A stretch of DNA of 12,540 bases, from positions 1 to 12,540 of the forward strand of contig DQFO01000003.1 in assembly GCA_003525075.1 (NCBI GenBank), written 5' to 3'. Numbering within the stretch: the first letter of the stretch is position 1; each line of letters opens with the position of its first letter. Positions 6,417-12,540 of this stretch are shown in pieces. The notes below the pieces were generated by a model. It was not told where the DNA came from, made no database searches, and was given only the letters and a program-made list of their open reading frames with translations. The position numbers and the translations under genes were made by a program. The stretch is from Clostridiales bacterium (GTDB taxonomy: Bacteria > Bacillota > Clostridia > TANB77 > CAG-508).

Positions 6417-8300
6417 TTATTTAGACATAACTTCACATATTAAATTACTTAATTCTGTTGGATTTTCAATATTTAAACCTTCAATTAATCTTGCTTGAGC
6501 ATATAATATTTGAGTATATTTCTTTAATTCATCTTTATCCTTTTTATACAAATCTTTTAATTTATTTGCAATTTCATGATTTGCATTAATTTCAAGTATT
6601 GTTTGTGCTTTAATATCTTGGTTATTATTTGGCATTGCATTTAATGTTTTTTGCATTTCTACAGATATTGCACCTTCACTTGTTAAACATACTGGATGAT
6701 TTTTTAATCTATGTGTAAATCTAACTGCTTGTACCTCAGAATTTAAAGCTTCTTTCATTGCAGTAAACATATCTTTATTTTCTTCATTTTCTTTTTTCAA
6801 TTCTTCTTTTTCTTCATTTGAATCTAAATCTAAATTATCTGCACAAGCATTTTGGAATGTCTTTTCTTCATATTTATTTAAGACTTGGAATACAAATTCG
6901 TCAACATTATCTGTTAAATATAATATTTCATATCCTTTGTCTTTTAAGATTTCTACTTGTGGTAATAAATCTATTTTATCTATTGATTCACCAGATGCAT
7001 AATAAATTGCTTTTTGGTCTTCTTTCATTCTCATTACATATTCTTTTAATGTTACTAATTTCTTTTCTGTTGAAGAATAGAATAATAATAAATCTTGAAG
7101 TTTGTCTTTGTTCATTCCATAATCACTATATGTTCCATATTTTAATTGAACTCCAAATACTTTGAAGAATTCTTCATATTTTGTTCTGTCTGATTTTAAC
7201 ATATTTTCTAATTCTGATTTTATTTTGTTTTCAATATTCTTTTCAATTACTCTTAATTGTCTATCATGTTGTAATACTTCTCTTGATATATTAAGTGATA
7301 AGTCATCACTATCTACTAATCCTTTTACAAATCCAAAATAATCTGGTAATAAATCTGAACATTTATCCATTATTAATACACCATTTGCATATAATTGAAG
7401 TCCTTTTTCATATTCTTTTGTGTAATAATCATATGGCAAATGTGATGGAATATATAATAATGCATCATATTTATATTGTCCTTCTACTGATGAATGTATT
7501 ACTTTTAATGGTGCTTGGAAATCATTGAATTTTTCTGTGTAAAATTCATTATATTCTTCTTCTTTTATTTCTTTTTTATCTTTTTTCCATAATGGAATCA
7601 TTGAATTTATTGTTTCTGTTTCAATAACTTTTTCTGTTTCTTTTGAACCTTCTTTTGTTTTCTCATGTTCTACATCCATTTGAATTGGATATGAAATATA
7701 GTCTGAATATCTTTTTATTATCCATTGTATTTTATATTCCTCTAAGAATTCACTATATTTTTCTTCTTCACTATCTTCTTTTATATGTAATGTGATTTTT
7801 GTTCCTACCTCTTTTTTATCACATGGTTCAATTGTGTATCCTTCTACACCTTTTGATGTCCAGCAATATGCTTGTTCACTGTCTATAGATTTACTTTCTA
7901 CTTTTACTTCATCACTTACCATAAATGCTGAATAAAATCCTACACCAAATTGTCCTATTATATTAATGTCTTCTTTTTTATCGTTTTGTTCTTTGAATGC
8001 TAAAGATCCACTTTTTGCAATTGTTCCAAGGTTTTTATCAAGTTCATCTTCTGTCATTCCACAACCATTATCTGTTATTGTTAATGTTCTTTTTTCTTTG
8101 TCAATATCAATTTTTATTTTTAAATCTTCTTTATTTATTTTTAAGTTTTTATCTGTTAATGAACGGTAATATAATTTGTCCATTGCATCACTTGCATTTG
8201 AAATTAATTCTCTTAAAAATATTTCTTTATTTGTATATATTGAATTTATCATTAAGTCTAATAGTCTTTTTGATTCTGCTTTAAATTGTTTATTACTCAT
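6417..8300 (-). CDS. htpG: molecular chaperone HtpG (Hsp90)
   Basis: A full-length 627-residue bacterial Hsp90: a homodimeric, ATP-driven cytoplasmic chaperone. The GHKL ATPase domain shows LISNASDAMDKL (Asn35, Asp38), ITDNGCGM (77-82), LGTIAKSGS, and the lid glycine motif GQFGVGFYSAF (116-126). The middle domain carries the expected IPLWKKDKKEIKEEEY, LPYDYY, GLVDSDDLSLNISREVLQ and the catalytic-loop region. The C-terminal dimerisation domain ends in a short, non-EEVD tail, as is normal for bacteria. A charged, Glu/Lys-rich stretch (NEEKEELKKENEENKD) links the middle and C-terminal domains. The ATG at 8300 is preceded by AAGGA at 8 bases. It is a single-gene unit: own promoter with CIRCE-like operator upstream, own terminator downstream. 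Confidence 0.98.
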   Translation of the reverse strand: MSNKQFKAESKRLLDLMINSIYTNKEIFLRELISNASDAMDKLYYRSLTDKNLKINKEDLKIKIDIDKEKRTLTITDNGCGMTEDELDKNLGTIAKSGSLAFKEQNDKKEDINIIGQFGVGFYSAFMVSDEVKVESKSIDSEQAYCWTSKGVEGYTIEPCDKKEVGTKITLHIKEDSEEEKYSEFLEEYKIQWIIKRYSDYISYPIQMDVEHEKTKEGSKETEKVIETETINSMIPLWKKDKKEIKEEEYNEFYTEKFNDFQAPLKVIHSSVEGQYKYDALLYIPSHLPYDYYTKEYEKGLQLYANGVLIMDKCSDLLPDYFGFVKGLVDSDDLSLNISREVLQHDRQLRVIEKNIENKIKSELENMLKSDRTKYEEFFKVFGVQLKYGTYSDYGMNKDKLQDLLLFYSSTEKKLVTLKEYVMRMKEDQKAIYYASGESIDKIDLLPQVEILKDKGYEILYLTDNVDEFVFQVLNKYEEKTFQNACADNLDLDSNEEKEELKKENEENKDMFTAMKEALNSEVQAVRFTHRLKNHPVCLTSEGAISVEMQKTLNAMPNNNQDIKAQTILEINANHEIANKLKDLYKKDKDELKKYTQILYAQARLIEGLNIENPTELSNLICEVMSK

Positions 8301-8334
8301 TTTAAATTCCTTCTTTCTTTTTTTATCTTTGGTT

Positions 8335-8362
8335 ATTATATCACTTATTTTAGCAGTGTCAA
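8335..8362 (-). promoter_or_regulatory. consensus sigma-A promoter of htpG
   Basis: TTGACA (8357-8362) and TATAAT (8335-8340) match consensus at all twelve positions, with a 16-bp spacer. The leader is about 30 bases and ends in the AAGGA ribosome site. The -35 lies inside the CIRCE-like element. Confidence 0.88.
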
Positions 8363-8376
8363 TAGTAAAGTGCTAA
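8350..8376. promoter_or_regulatory. CIRCE-like HrcA operator
   Basis: The classical CIRCE element is TTAGCACTC, nine bases, GAGTGCTAA. Here the plus strand reads TTAGCAGTG (8350-8358), nine bases, AAGTGCTAA (8368-8376). The 9-9-9 geometry is exact; the arms differ from consensus at two positions and one position. It covers the -35 box, as expected for repression by HrcA. hrcA itself is not in the window. Confidence 0.8.
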
Positions 8377-8399
8377 TTTATTAAAATTATTTTTTATCA

Positions 8400-8432
8400 A
8401 AAGAGGAAGATACGAAATGTATCTTCCTCTTT
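8400..8432 (-). terminator. terminator of the secreted-protein gene
   Basis: A perfect 14-bp stem (8400-8413 with 8419-8432) with a 5-base loop, ending in TTT on the minus strand; a smaller 7-bp hairpin (8438-8457) precedes it. It lies 36 bp after the stop of the secreted-protein gene and just upstream of the htpG promoter, so it insulates the two. The T tract after the stem is short. Confidence 0.75.
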
Positions 8433-8467
8433 GCAAATAAACAATTGCACTTGTTTACTCAAAAAAA

Positions 8468-9370
8468 TTAATGTACTTTATATAATTTTCCATTAATATT
8501 TAAACTATAAAGATGCTCTACACCTTTAATGTCTTTGGTTTTGCACAAGCCATAGCAATAATTTTCGATATAATTAGGTAATACTTGAGTAATTGTTTCA
8601 GTTTTAGGAGTATCCCATTGGTCTAAACATTCAAAGTATTGCCAACAAGAAATTTTATTATTTTTCTTGCTAATTGCTAATGCATGAGTAAATCCAAAAC
8701 TTTCTACTTCTAAATCTCCCATATAATCAAGATTACACTCATATTGGTATTTATTGGCATAGTCTGGTCGATCTCTATAAATAATATATTTTCTGCCAAT
8801 AATAACTCGATCACCATAAGTAGGGTCTGATTTGCGATCTCCATCCCATTCTCCGCTTATAAATTTATTCAAGTCATTTTCAATATACCAATCATATCCA
8901 AATTGAACACCAGCATTTTTAAGCATCTTTTTAAAATTTTCATTTCGTTTTTCTACTGTTTCTCTTTCACTTTCAGCCTTTTTTTCCTGTTCATGTTGCT
9001 CTAGCGATTGAATATTCACTTTAGCATACCCATGGACTTCTCCAGCATACTTCATAGATGCCAGAATTCCTTCTTTCTGATAATCTAATGTTTTTTTGCC
9101 AAATGAATAAATTGTATATTTTTTGCTCCAATGTCCTTTTCTATATAACTCAAGTGTTATAGGAAAATTATCTGTGTAAATATTAATAATTTTACCATTT
9201 GCTTCCCTCCAGTTCCTAGCTGCATCATATGTTGAAATAGTACCATCTGCATAAGTGACTTTCAAATATACATCATAATCGTTTTCACTTGCATATACAA
9301 CAAATGGCATAGTTACAAACAAAAGTAATACCACAAGAGATGAAACAATATTTTTTTGAAACTTTTTCAT
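8468..9370 (-). CDS. secreted protein of unknown function
   Basis: I do not recognise this 300-residue protein. Residues 1-27 form a Sec signal peptide: positive start (KKFQK), hydrophobic core, and VYA before a likely cleavage at Ala27/Ser28. There is no lipobox and no cell-wall sorting signal, so it is probably released or held non-covalently. Residues 30-115 look beta-rich (YLKVTYADGTISTYDAARNW), 118-150 is a charged helix rich in Glu and Lys, and the C-terminal part (about 155-300) has Tyr/Trp-rich beta-like stretches and all five cysteines (212, 242, 248, 272, 276). The ATG at 9370 follows AGGGAGG. Its base composition is richer in G+C than its neighbours (two sampled 60-base lines gave 32% and 40%, against 22% in an htpG line), which suggests transfer. 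It has its own promoter, a leader hairpin and a terminator. Confidence 0.85.
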   Translation of the reverse strand: MKKFQKNIVSSLVVLLLFVTMPFVVYASENDYDVYLKVTYADGTISTYDAARNWREANGKIINIYTDNFPITLELYRKGHWSKKYTIYSFGKKTLDYQKEGILASMKYAGEVHGYAKVNIQSLEQHEQEKKAESERETVEKRNENFKKMLKNAGVQFGYDWYIENDLNKFISGEWDGDRKSDPTYGDRVIIGRKYIIYRDRPDYANKYQYECNLDYMGDLEVESFGFTHALAISKKNNKISCWQYFECLDQWDTPKTETITQVLPNYIENYCYGLCKTKDIKGVEHLYSLNINGKLYKVH

Positions 9371-9414
9371 TTGAATGATTTTCCTCCCTGAAAATTTTTT
9401 CTTTTTATATTAAA

Positions 9415-9440
9415 AATACTAAATGTGCAACTTTAGTATT
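9415..9440 (-). promoter_or_regulatory. leader hairpin upstream of the secreted-protein gene
   Basis: AATACTAAA and TTTAGTATT form a perfect 9-bp stem (9415-9423 with 9432-9440) around an 8-base loop. On the minus strand the second arm runs into TATTTTTAATAT. The hairpin lies between the promoter at 9487-9515 and the ribosome site, so it resembles a weak attenuator, but its stem is AT-rich. Confidence 0.5.
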
Positions 9441-9486
9441 CTTAAAACAATAAAAACATGGGATATTTTACAATTTTCTCTTTGAA

Positions 9487-9515
9487 ATTATACCATTTTT
9501 ATGTTAATCAGTCAA
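9487..9515 (-). promoter_or_regulatory. sigma-A promoter of the secreted-protein gene
   Basis: TTGACT (9510-9515), a 17-bp spacer ending in TGG, and TATAAT (9487-9492): eleven of twelve consensus positions. The leader to the ATG at 9370 is about 110 bases. Confidence 0.82.
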
Positions 9516-9554
9516 TATGTTTTAAAAACTATTTTCCATCATTTTATTATATAC

Positions 9555-9589
9555 GCAAAAAGAACTCCTATTATTGGAGTTCCTTTTGC
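9555..9589 (-). terminator. terminator of the small unrecognised gene
   Basis: A 14-bp stem (9555-9568 with 9576-9589; one G-U as minus-strand RNA) with a 7-base loop and a TTTTT run in the descending arm. It starts 2 bp after the stop codon and separates this gene from the promoter of the secreted-protein gene. Confidence 0.83.
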
Positions 9590-9591
9590 TT

Positions 9592-9918
9592 TTAACAAAC
9601 TATTTTACTATCTTTGGCAAATTTTACAACCTCTCGCCAAATGTTTTCACACTCAATTTCGACAGACCATGCTTTACAATACATTTTCAAAGGATTTTCA
9701 TATTTTCCCTTTATATTGTACAAGCCTTTTCCTCTTGGTATAATTTCAATTTTTTCTTTTGAATCATAATACTGCCAATTTCCACTATTGAAAACTAAAT
9801 AAATTTTTCCACTTTTGGCTACCAATACTTTAGTAACTTTATTGTTCTTAACCGTGATTTTTGTATACTGATTGTCTTTGGTAATTTCAAAAATCCGTTC
9901 TACATCTTTCAGCATCAT
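9592..9918 (-). CDS. small protein of unknown function
   Basis: I do not recognise this protein. I place the start at the ATG at 9918 (108 residues, MMLKDVERIF), because AAAGGA lies 10 bases upstream. A longer reading from 9942 (116 residues) would begin before that ribosome site and has none of its own. The sequence has no signal peptide or membrane segment, so it is probably cytoplasmic. It looks beta-rich (YTKITVKNNKVTKVLVAKSGKI, then YLVFNSGNWQYYDS) with a short helical end (ENIWREVVKFAKD) and three cysteines (81, 90 and the C-terminal residue 108). The fold could be a small DNA- or ligand-binding domain, but nothing decides this. It is a single-gene unit with its own terminator. Confidence 0.72.
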   Translation of the reverse strand: MMLKDVERIFEITKDNQYTKITVKNNKVTKVLVAKSGKIYLVFNSGNWQYYDSKEKIEIIPRGKGLYNIKGKYENPLKMYCKAWSVEIECENIWREVVKFAKDSKIVC

Positions 9919-9972
9919 ATTGCCACATTCCTTTCTTTTCATTTGTTAAAAGTTTAATACAAATTTGATATT

Positions 9973-10002
9973 ATATTATATTCAAACTTGTCTTGAAATA
10001 TG
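9973..10002 (-). promoter_or_regulatory. possible promoter of the small unrecognised gene
   Basis: In the 67-bp gap downstream of the carboxypeptidase gene, TTTCAA and a TATAAT are about 17 bp apart on the minus strand. Two overlapping TATAAT-like boxes occur, and the AT content makes chance matches likely. Confidence 0.35.
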
Positions 10003-10009
10003 ACAAAAA

Positions 10010-10957
10010 TTATTTATTTCCTTTTTGTAAATATTCTACATATTCTTCTAAACACATATTAAGTTCATTCATTCTTTTTGCATTTTCTTCTCCAACATAC
10101 CTCCAATGCCAAGATTCATATGCTATTTTTGTTTCATCTTCTTTATCTTCTGGATATCTTAAAATAAATCCATAATTTTCTGCATTTTTTAATAGCCATT
10201 TGTATTCAGATGTTTTGGCAAAAGAATTATCAACATAATTAAAATCTACTGCTAGTCCTAAATTATGATCACTTCCACCAGGTCTATTGATATACTCTAA
10301 TGTTAATTTATCAGCTTCTTCTTGTGATTTTCCTTGTTTTAAATATTTTTTTACACTTGCATCATATAATTCTTTTTGCCTTTTTACACTTCTATATGTT
10401 GATTGACACCAAATACTAGTATTTCCTGCTTTTTTCATTGCATTTATCATATCTTTTAAATATTTCACAGCTCTTGCATCAAATTGTTTTGGGTCTTTTG
10501 AATTATCTATATTTGCCAATTCAACTTCAAAGTCTTCAGGTAATAAATTATCATAATTTGCTAATCTCAATTTCCAATCTGTTATTTCTACTTTATTTGT
10601 TGTTTGTGTTGAATTTGTACTTGTATTAGTAGTTTGCGTTGGCATATTAATATTATTTGTTTCAGTTGTTGACTGTGATTCTTTTATATCTGTTCCTTTT
10701 CCAGATACTTCTATGTTTTTACCTTTTTTATTATTAATAAACATAATTATTAATATTGGAATGGCTATTACCATAAATACCTTTTTTTTATTTAATTTTG
10801 GCTCTTCCATTCTCTTTGCTTTTTTTCGGCGTTTTCTATTTTTGTTATTTCTATTATTGCTATTATATTGTGGTCTATAACTTACAGTTTTTGCACTATG
10901 TTTTGAACGATGACTACTTTTTCGCCTATAATTTCCATTTCTATATATATCTTCCAT
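10010..10957 (-). CDS. membrane-anchored D-alanyl-D-alanine carboxypeptidase (VanY/M15 family)
   Basis: A 315-residue zinc peptidase that should remove the terminal D-Ala from peptidoglycan stem peptides outside the membrane. Residues 1-59 are cytoplasmic and extremely basic (RKRRKKAKR), 60-74 form one membrane helix, and about 80-125 is a Thr/Asn/Ser-rich linker. The M15 catalytic domain follows, with STYRS, GGSDHNLGLAVDF (zinc ligands His231 and Asp238) and YESWHWRYVG (catalytic Glu281, zinc ligand His284). All expected active-site residues are present. The ATG at 10957 follows AGGAGC. No vanA, vanH or vanX gene or two-component system is nearby, so a housekeeping cell-wall trimming role is more likely than glycopeptide resistance. 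The long, highly basic cytoplasmic tail is unusual for the family. Confidence 0.93.
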   Translation of the reverse strand: MEDIYRNGNYRRKSSHRSKHSAKTVSYRPQYNSNNRNNKNRKRRKKAKRMEEPKLNKKKVFMVIAIPILIIMFINNKKGKNIEVSGKGTDIKESQSTTETNNINMPTQTTNTSTNSTQTTNKVEITDWKLRLANYDNLLPEDFEVELANIDNSKDPKQFDARAVKYLKDMINAMKKAGNTSIWCQSTYRSVKRQKELYDASVKKYLKQGKSQEEADKLTLEYINRPGGSDHNLGLAVDFNYVDNSFAKTSEYKWLLKNAENYGFILRYPEDKEDETKIAYESWHWRYVGEENAKRMNELNMCLEEYVEYLQKGNK

Positions 10958-10989
10958 TATAGCTCCTATAAATATATTTTCTTGCCATC

Positions 10990-11018
10990 ATTATAACACT
11001 TATTTTCTTATTAATCAA
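10990..11018 (-). promoter_or_regulatory. sigma-A promoter of the carboxypeptidase gene
   Basis: TTGATT (11013-11018), a 17-bp spacer, and TATAAT (10990-10995), with a leader of about 25 bases to the ATG. No clear terminator for the upstream pilin gene was seen in the 176-bp gap, so some readthrough is possible. Confidence 0.75.
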
Positions 11019-11133
11019 ATAAATAAACAGATATAAAAAAATCAATTGCTATACATATTAAAATTGTTAATATGACTATTATTGCTATTTTTATTATTTT
11101 TCTTTTAAGACTTAATATAAATAAATACAATTA

Positions 11134-12333
11134 TTATTTTGAATTTTCTATTTTATGATATGCTACTGTTTTTTCATAGTTTTCTAATACTTCACTATCT
11201 GTTAACGTTCTATTATATATTCTAGCAGAGTACATTTTTCCTGTAAAGTATTCTGTAATAGCATTCCACATTGATTTTCCTATTTGAAAATATTTTATAG
11301 ATGGAATATCATTAGTTCTAAAATTTTCCCAATAACTTTGGCTTATTTTTGCTTCTTTTATAATTTGACCATCAGAATATATTTTATATATTGAATTTTC
11401 ATAATTATATGTAGCTGTAAACATTACATCTTGGTTTAGCTTAATATTATATCTAATTGCTAGATTATGTTGAGCATTATTACCCTCCCATACATCTTTA
11501 TTTCCACAACTATTATATCCAAAATTCGTAACAATAGTATTTTGATGATAGCTAAACATTCTCATACATAGTCCTGCAGTACCACTATTTTTTCCATTAT
11601 ATGCTGAAAATAACGGTACAAATGAAAATCTGTTGTTACCACATTTCTCTATATTTCCATAAAATTCTAATGTTATTTCTTTATCTACATTCAAATTTCC
11701 ATCAATTGTTATGTAATCATTTATGCCGTCAAAATAAAGTGCATTATCCCTATATCCTCCACTTTCATTTTCATCATCAAATCCGTATACTTTTACTCCT
11801 TCTCCCCATGAACTAGAGTCTTCCATGTTTATTGCATCTGCATTAAATATTAATCCATCTGTTACAGCTAGCCCATTTGCATAAGATATTTGCATATATT
11901 TATCTTCTTCTAATTGATTAATTTGGCCTTCTTCATAATTTACTACCCATTCGTTTTTGGTTTTTCCATACTTTTCGATTTCAGTATCTTTTTCTATAAA
12001 ATACCACCCTGTTCCGTATTTTTCTTGTTTATCTGTATCTAATATGACTTTCCATTGGTTACCACTTACTAAATCCTTATCATGAAGTGGCTCTCCTAAA
12101 TATATTATATTTTCTTCTCCTATATTTTTTTGCATATTTGTATATGTTACTACTAGTCTTATTGCCTCTTCTTCTGTTTTGGCTTCTGATAACATTTTGG
12201 CTTGTTTGGCTTTTGTTGTTATCCCACTATTTCCTGTTAATGCTGATATTGTTACTCCTGCTAATATTAACATTACTATTATTGTTACTGCTAATGCTAT
12301 TAACGTTACTCCTTTGTTTTCTTTTGTTTCCAT
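11134..12333 (-). CDS. prepilin-like surface protein with C-terminal LamG domain
   Basis: A 399-residue protein that begins like a type IV prepilin: a short charged leader METKENKG, predicted cleavage after Gly8, then the hydrophobic helix VTLIALAVTIIVMLILAGV. Position +5 of the mature protein is Ala13 rather than the usual Glu, as in many clostridial pilin-like proteins. Residues 35-65 continue as a helix, and about 66-155 form a spacer containing WYFIEKDTEIEKYGKTKNEWVV. Residues from about 158 to the end match a LamG/concanavalin-like fold: GLIFNADAINM, ALYFDGINDYITIDG, and the closing GKMYSARIYNRTLTDSEV. This predicts a surface or pilus-tip protein that binds carbohydrate or host matrix; the ligand is unknown. 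The ATG at 12333 follows GAGGG at 6 bases. No pilus assembly genes are in the window. The upstream inverted repeats suggest phase-variable expression. Confidence 0.88.
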   Translation of the reverse strand: METKENKGVTLIALAVTIIVMLILAGVTISALTGNSGITTKAKQAKMLSEAKTEEEAIRLVVTYTNMQKNIGEENIIYLGEPLHDKDLVSGNQWKVILDTDKQEKYGTGWYFIEKDTEIEKYGKTKNEWVVNYEEGQINQLEEDKYMQISYANGLAVTDGLIFNADAINMEDSSSWGEGVKVYGFDDENESGGYRDNALYFDGINDYITIDGNLNVDKEITLEFYGNIEKCGNNRFSFVPLFSAYNGKNSGTAGLCMRMFSYHQNTIVTNFGYNSCGNKDVWEGNNAQHNLAIRYNIKLNQDVMFTATYNYENSIYKIYSDGQIIKEAKISQSYWENFRTNDIPSIKYFQIGKSMWNAITEYFTGKMYSARIYNRTLTDSEVLENYEKTVAYHKIENSK

Positions 12334-12358
12334 CTTTATCCCTCTTTCTTTATAACGC

Positions 12359-12376
12359 TAAGTTCAATCCTTAACG
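12359..12376 (+). repeat. left inverted repeat of the putative invertible segment
   Basis: TAAGTTCAATCCTTAACG, perfectly repeated in inverted orientation at 12523-12540. It lies 15 bp upstream of the ribosome site of the prepilin-LamG gene. Confidence 0.85.
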
Positions 12377-12449
12377 ATATAAAAAAATTTCTTGAAAGTC
12401 TTGATTTCCAAGATTATATAGCAATACTTATTTCTATAATATTTCATGT

Positions 12450-12478
12450 ATTATATTTATAAACATTTCTTCTTTTAA
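12450..12478 (-). promoter_or_regulatory. weaker minus-strand promoter-like sequence inside the segment
   Basis: TTAAAA (12473-12478), 17 bp, and TATAAT (12450-12455) face the prepilin gene in the present orientation. The -35 is poor (4 of 6), and such pairs arise often by chance in this AT content. If active, it would give basal expression in the OFF state. Confidence 0.3.
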
Positions 12479-12507
12479 TTGACATTAGTGATTTTTATTG
12501 ATAAAAT
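12479..12507 (+). promoter_or_regulatory. near-consensus sigma-A promoter facing right, inside the segment
   Basis: TTGACA (12479-12484), a 17-bp spacer, and TAAAAT (12502-12507): eleven of twelve consensus positions. Its predicted start near 12514 is just before the right inverted repeat. It is the only good plus-strand promoter I noticed in a window where every gene is on the minus strand. Confidence 0.75.
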
Positions 12508-12522
12508 TTGTTTATATTAATA

Positions 12523-12540
12523 CGTTAAGGATTGAACTTA
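12523..12540 (-). repeat. right inverted repeat of the putative invertible segment
   Basis: The exact reverse complement of 12359-12376. It ends at the last base of the window, so the repeat may be longer than 18 bp. Confidence 0.85.

Larger units (their letters stand above)
12377..12522. other. putative invertible promoter segment (inverton)
   Basis: A 146-bp gene-free segment lies between perfect 18-bp inverted repeats, directly upstream of the prepilin-LamG gene. It carries a strong plus-strand promoter that faces away from that gene. Reversing the segment would put the transcript start near 12385 and drive the gene with a leader of about 50 bases. No recombinase gene is in the window. 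A miniature transposon with terminal repeats is the main alternative. Confidence 0.6.

Noticed and set aside
7295..8376. Plus-strand open frames across htpG
   Set aside because: Antisense shadows of a clearly real gene.
9919..9942. Longer start of the small orphan protein at 9942
   Set aside because: No ribosome site precedes it, and the AAAGGA used by the ATG at 9918 lies inside this extension.
10010..10957. Glycopeptide resistance cluster
   Set aside because: Only the VanY-type enzyme is present; no ligase, dehydrogenase, dipeptidase or regulator genes adjoin.
11035..11135. Short hydrophobic plus-strand frame (MTIIAIFIIFLLRLN) between the pilin and carboxypeptidase genes
   Set aside because: Only about 28 codons, no ribosome site, and an upstream in-frame stop; more likely AT-rich intergenic sequence.
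1..12540. CRISPR arrays, tRNA or rRNA genes, insertion-sequence transposases
   Set aside because: No regularly spaced direct repeats, cloverleaf-like sequence, rRNA sequence or transposase motifs were seen on either strand.

Overview
This is an AT-rich window. Its gene style is typical of a low-GC Firmicute, probably a clostridial, gut-type anaerobe. The evidence for that is strong AGGAGG-like ribosome sites, a T-box leader, a SleB-type cell wall hydrolase, a CIRCE-like heat-shock operator and a clostridial-type prepilin. The species cannot be read from the sequence. All ten protein genes lie on the minus strand, so transcription runs right to left.

Layout in the direction of transcription. 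Near the right edge (11134-12333) is a prepilin-like protein with a C-terminal LamG (concanavalin-like) domain. Just upstream of it is a segment bounded by a perfect 18-bp inverted repeat (12359-12376 and 12523-12540). A near-consensus promoter inside this segment points away from the pilin gene. This is the layout of an invertible (phase-variable) promoter caught in the OFF orientation, and it is the most interesting item here. Next come a membrane-anchored VanY-type D,D-carboxypeptidase (10010-10957), a small unrecognised protein (9592-9918) and an unrecognised secreted protein (8468-9370). The secreted protein's gene is visibly less AT-rich than its neighbours. Then comes the Hsp90 chaperone htpG (6417-8300), with a consensus promoter overlapped by a CIRCE-like HrcA operator. 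It is followed by a stand-alone AAA ATPase with a DUF4143-type C-terminus (5011-6198), whose promoter carries a perfect 11-bp inverted repeat.

The left third holds a dicarboxylate/amino-acid symporter (3567-4817), a membrane-anchored lytic transglycosylase (2984-3526) and a SleB-type hydrolase (2486-2932). The hydrolase's ribosome site lies inside a terminator-like hairpin. After these comes a complete T-box leader (about 2175-2430) that controls an aldose-1-epimerase-like gene (1342-2160) and valS (valyl-tRNA synthetase; its N-terminal half ends at the left window edge). The sugar-epimerase-like gene therefore sits between a tRNA-sensing riboswitch and its synthetase gene, with only 16 bp before valS.

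Taken together, the window mixes housekeeping genes (valS, htpG) with cell-envelope functions: three peptidoglycan-cleaving enzymes, a surface pilin and a secreted protein. Regulatory elements are readable upstream of most genes. No rRNA, tRNA, CRISPR array or transposase gene was seen.
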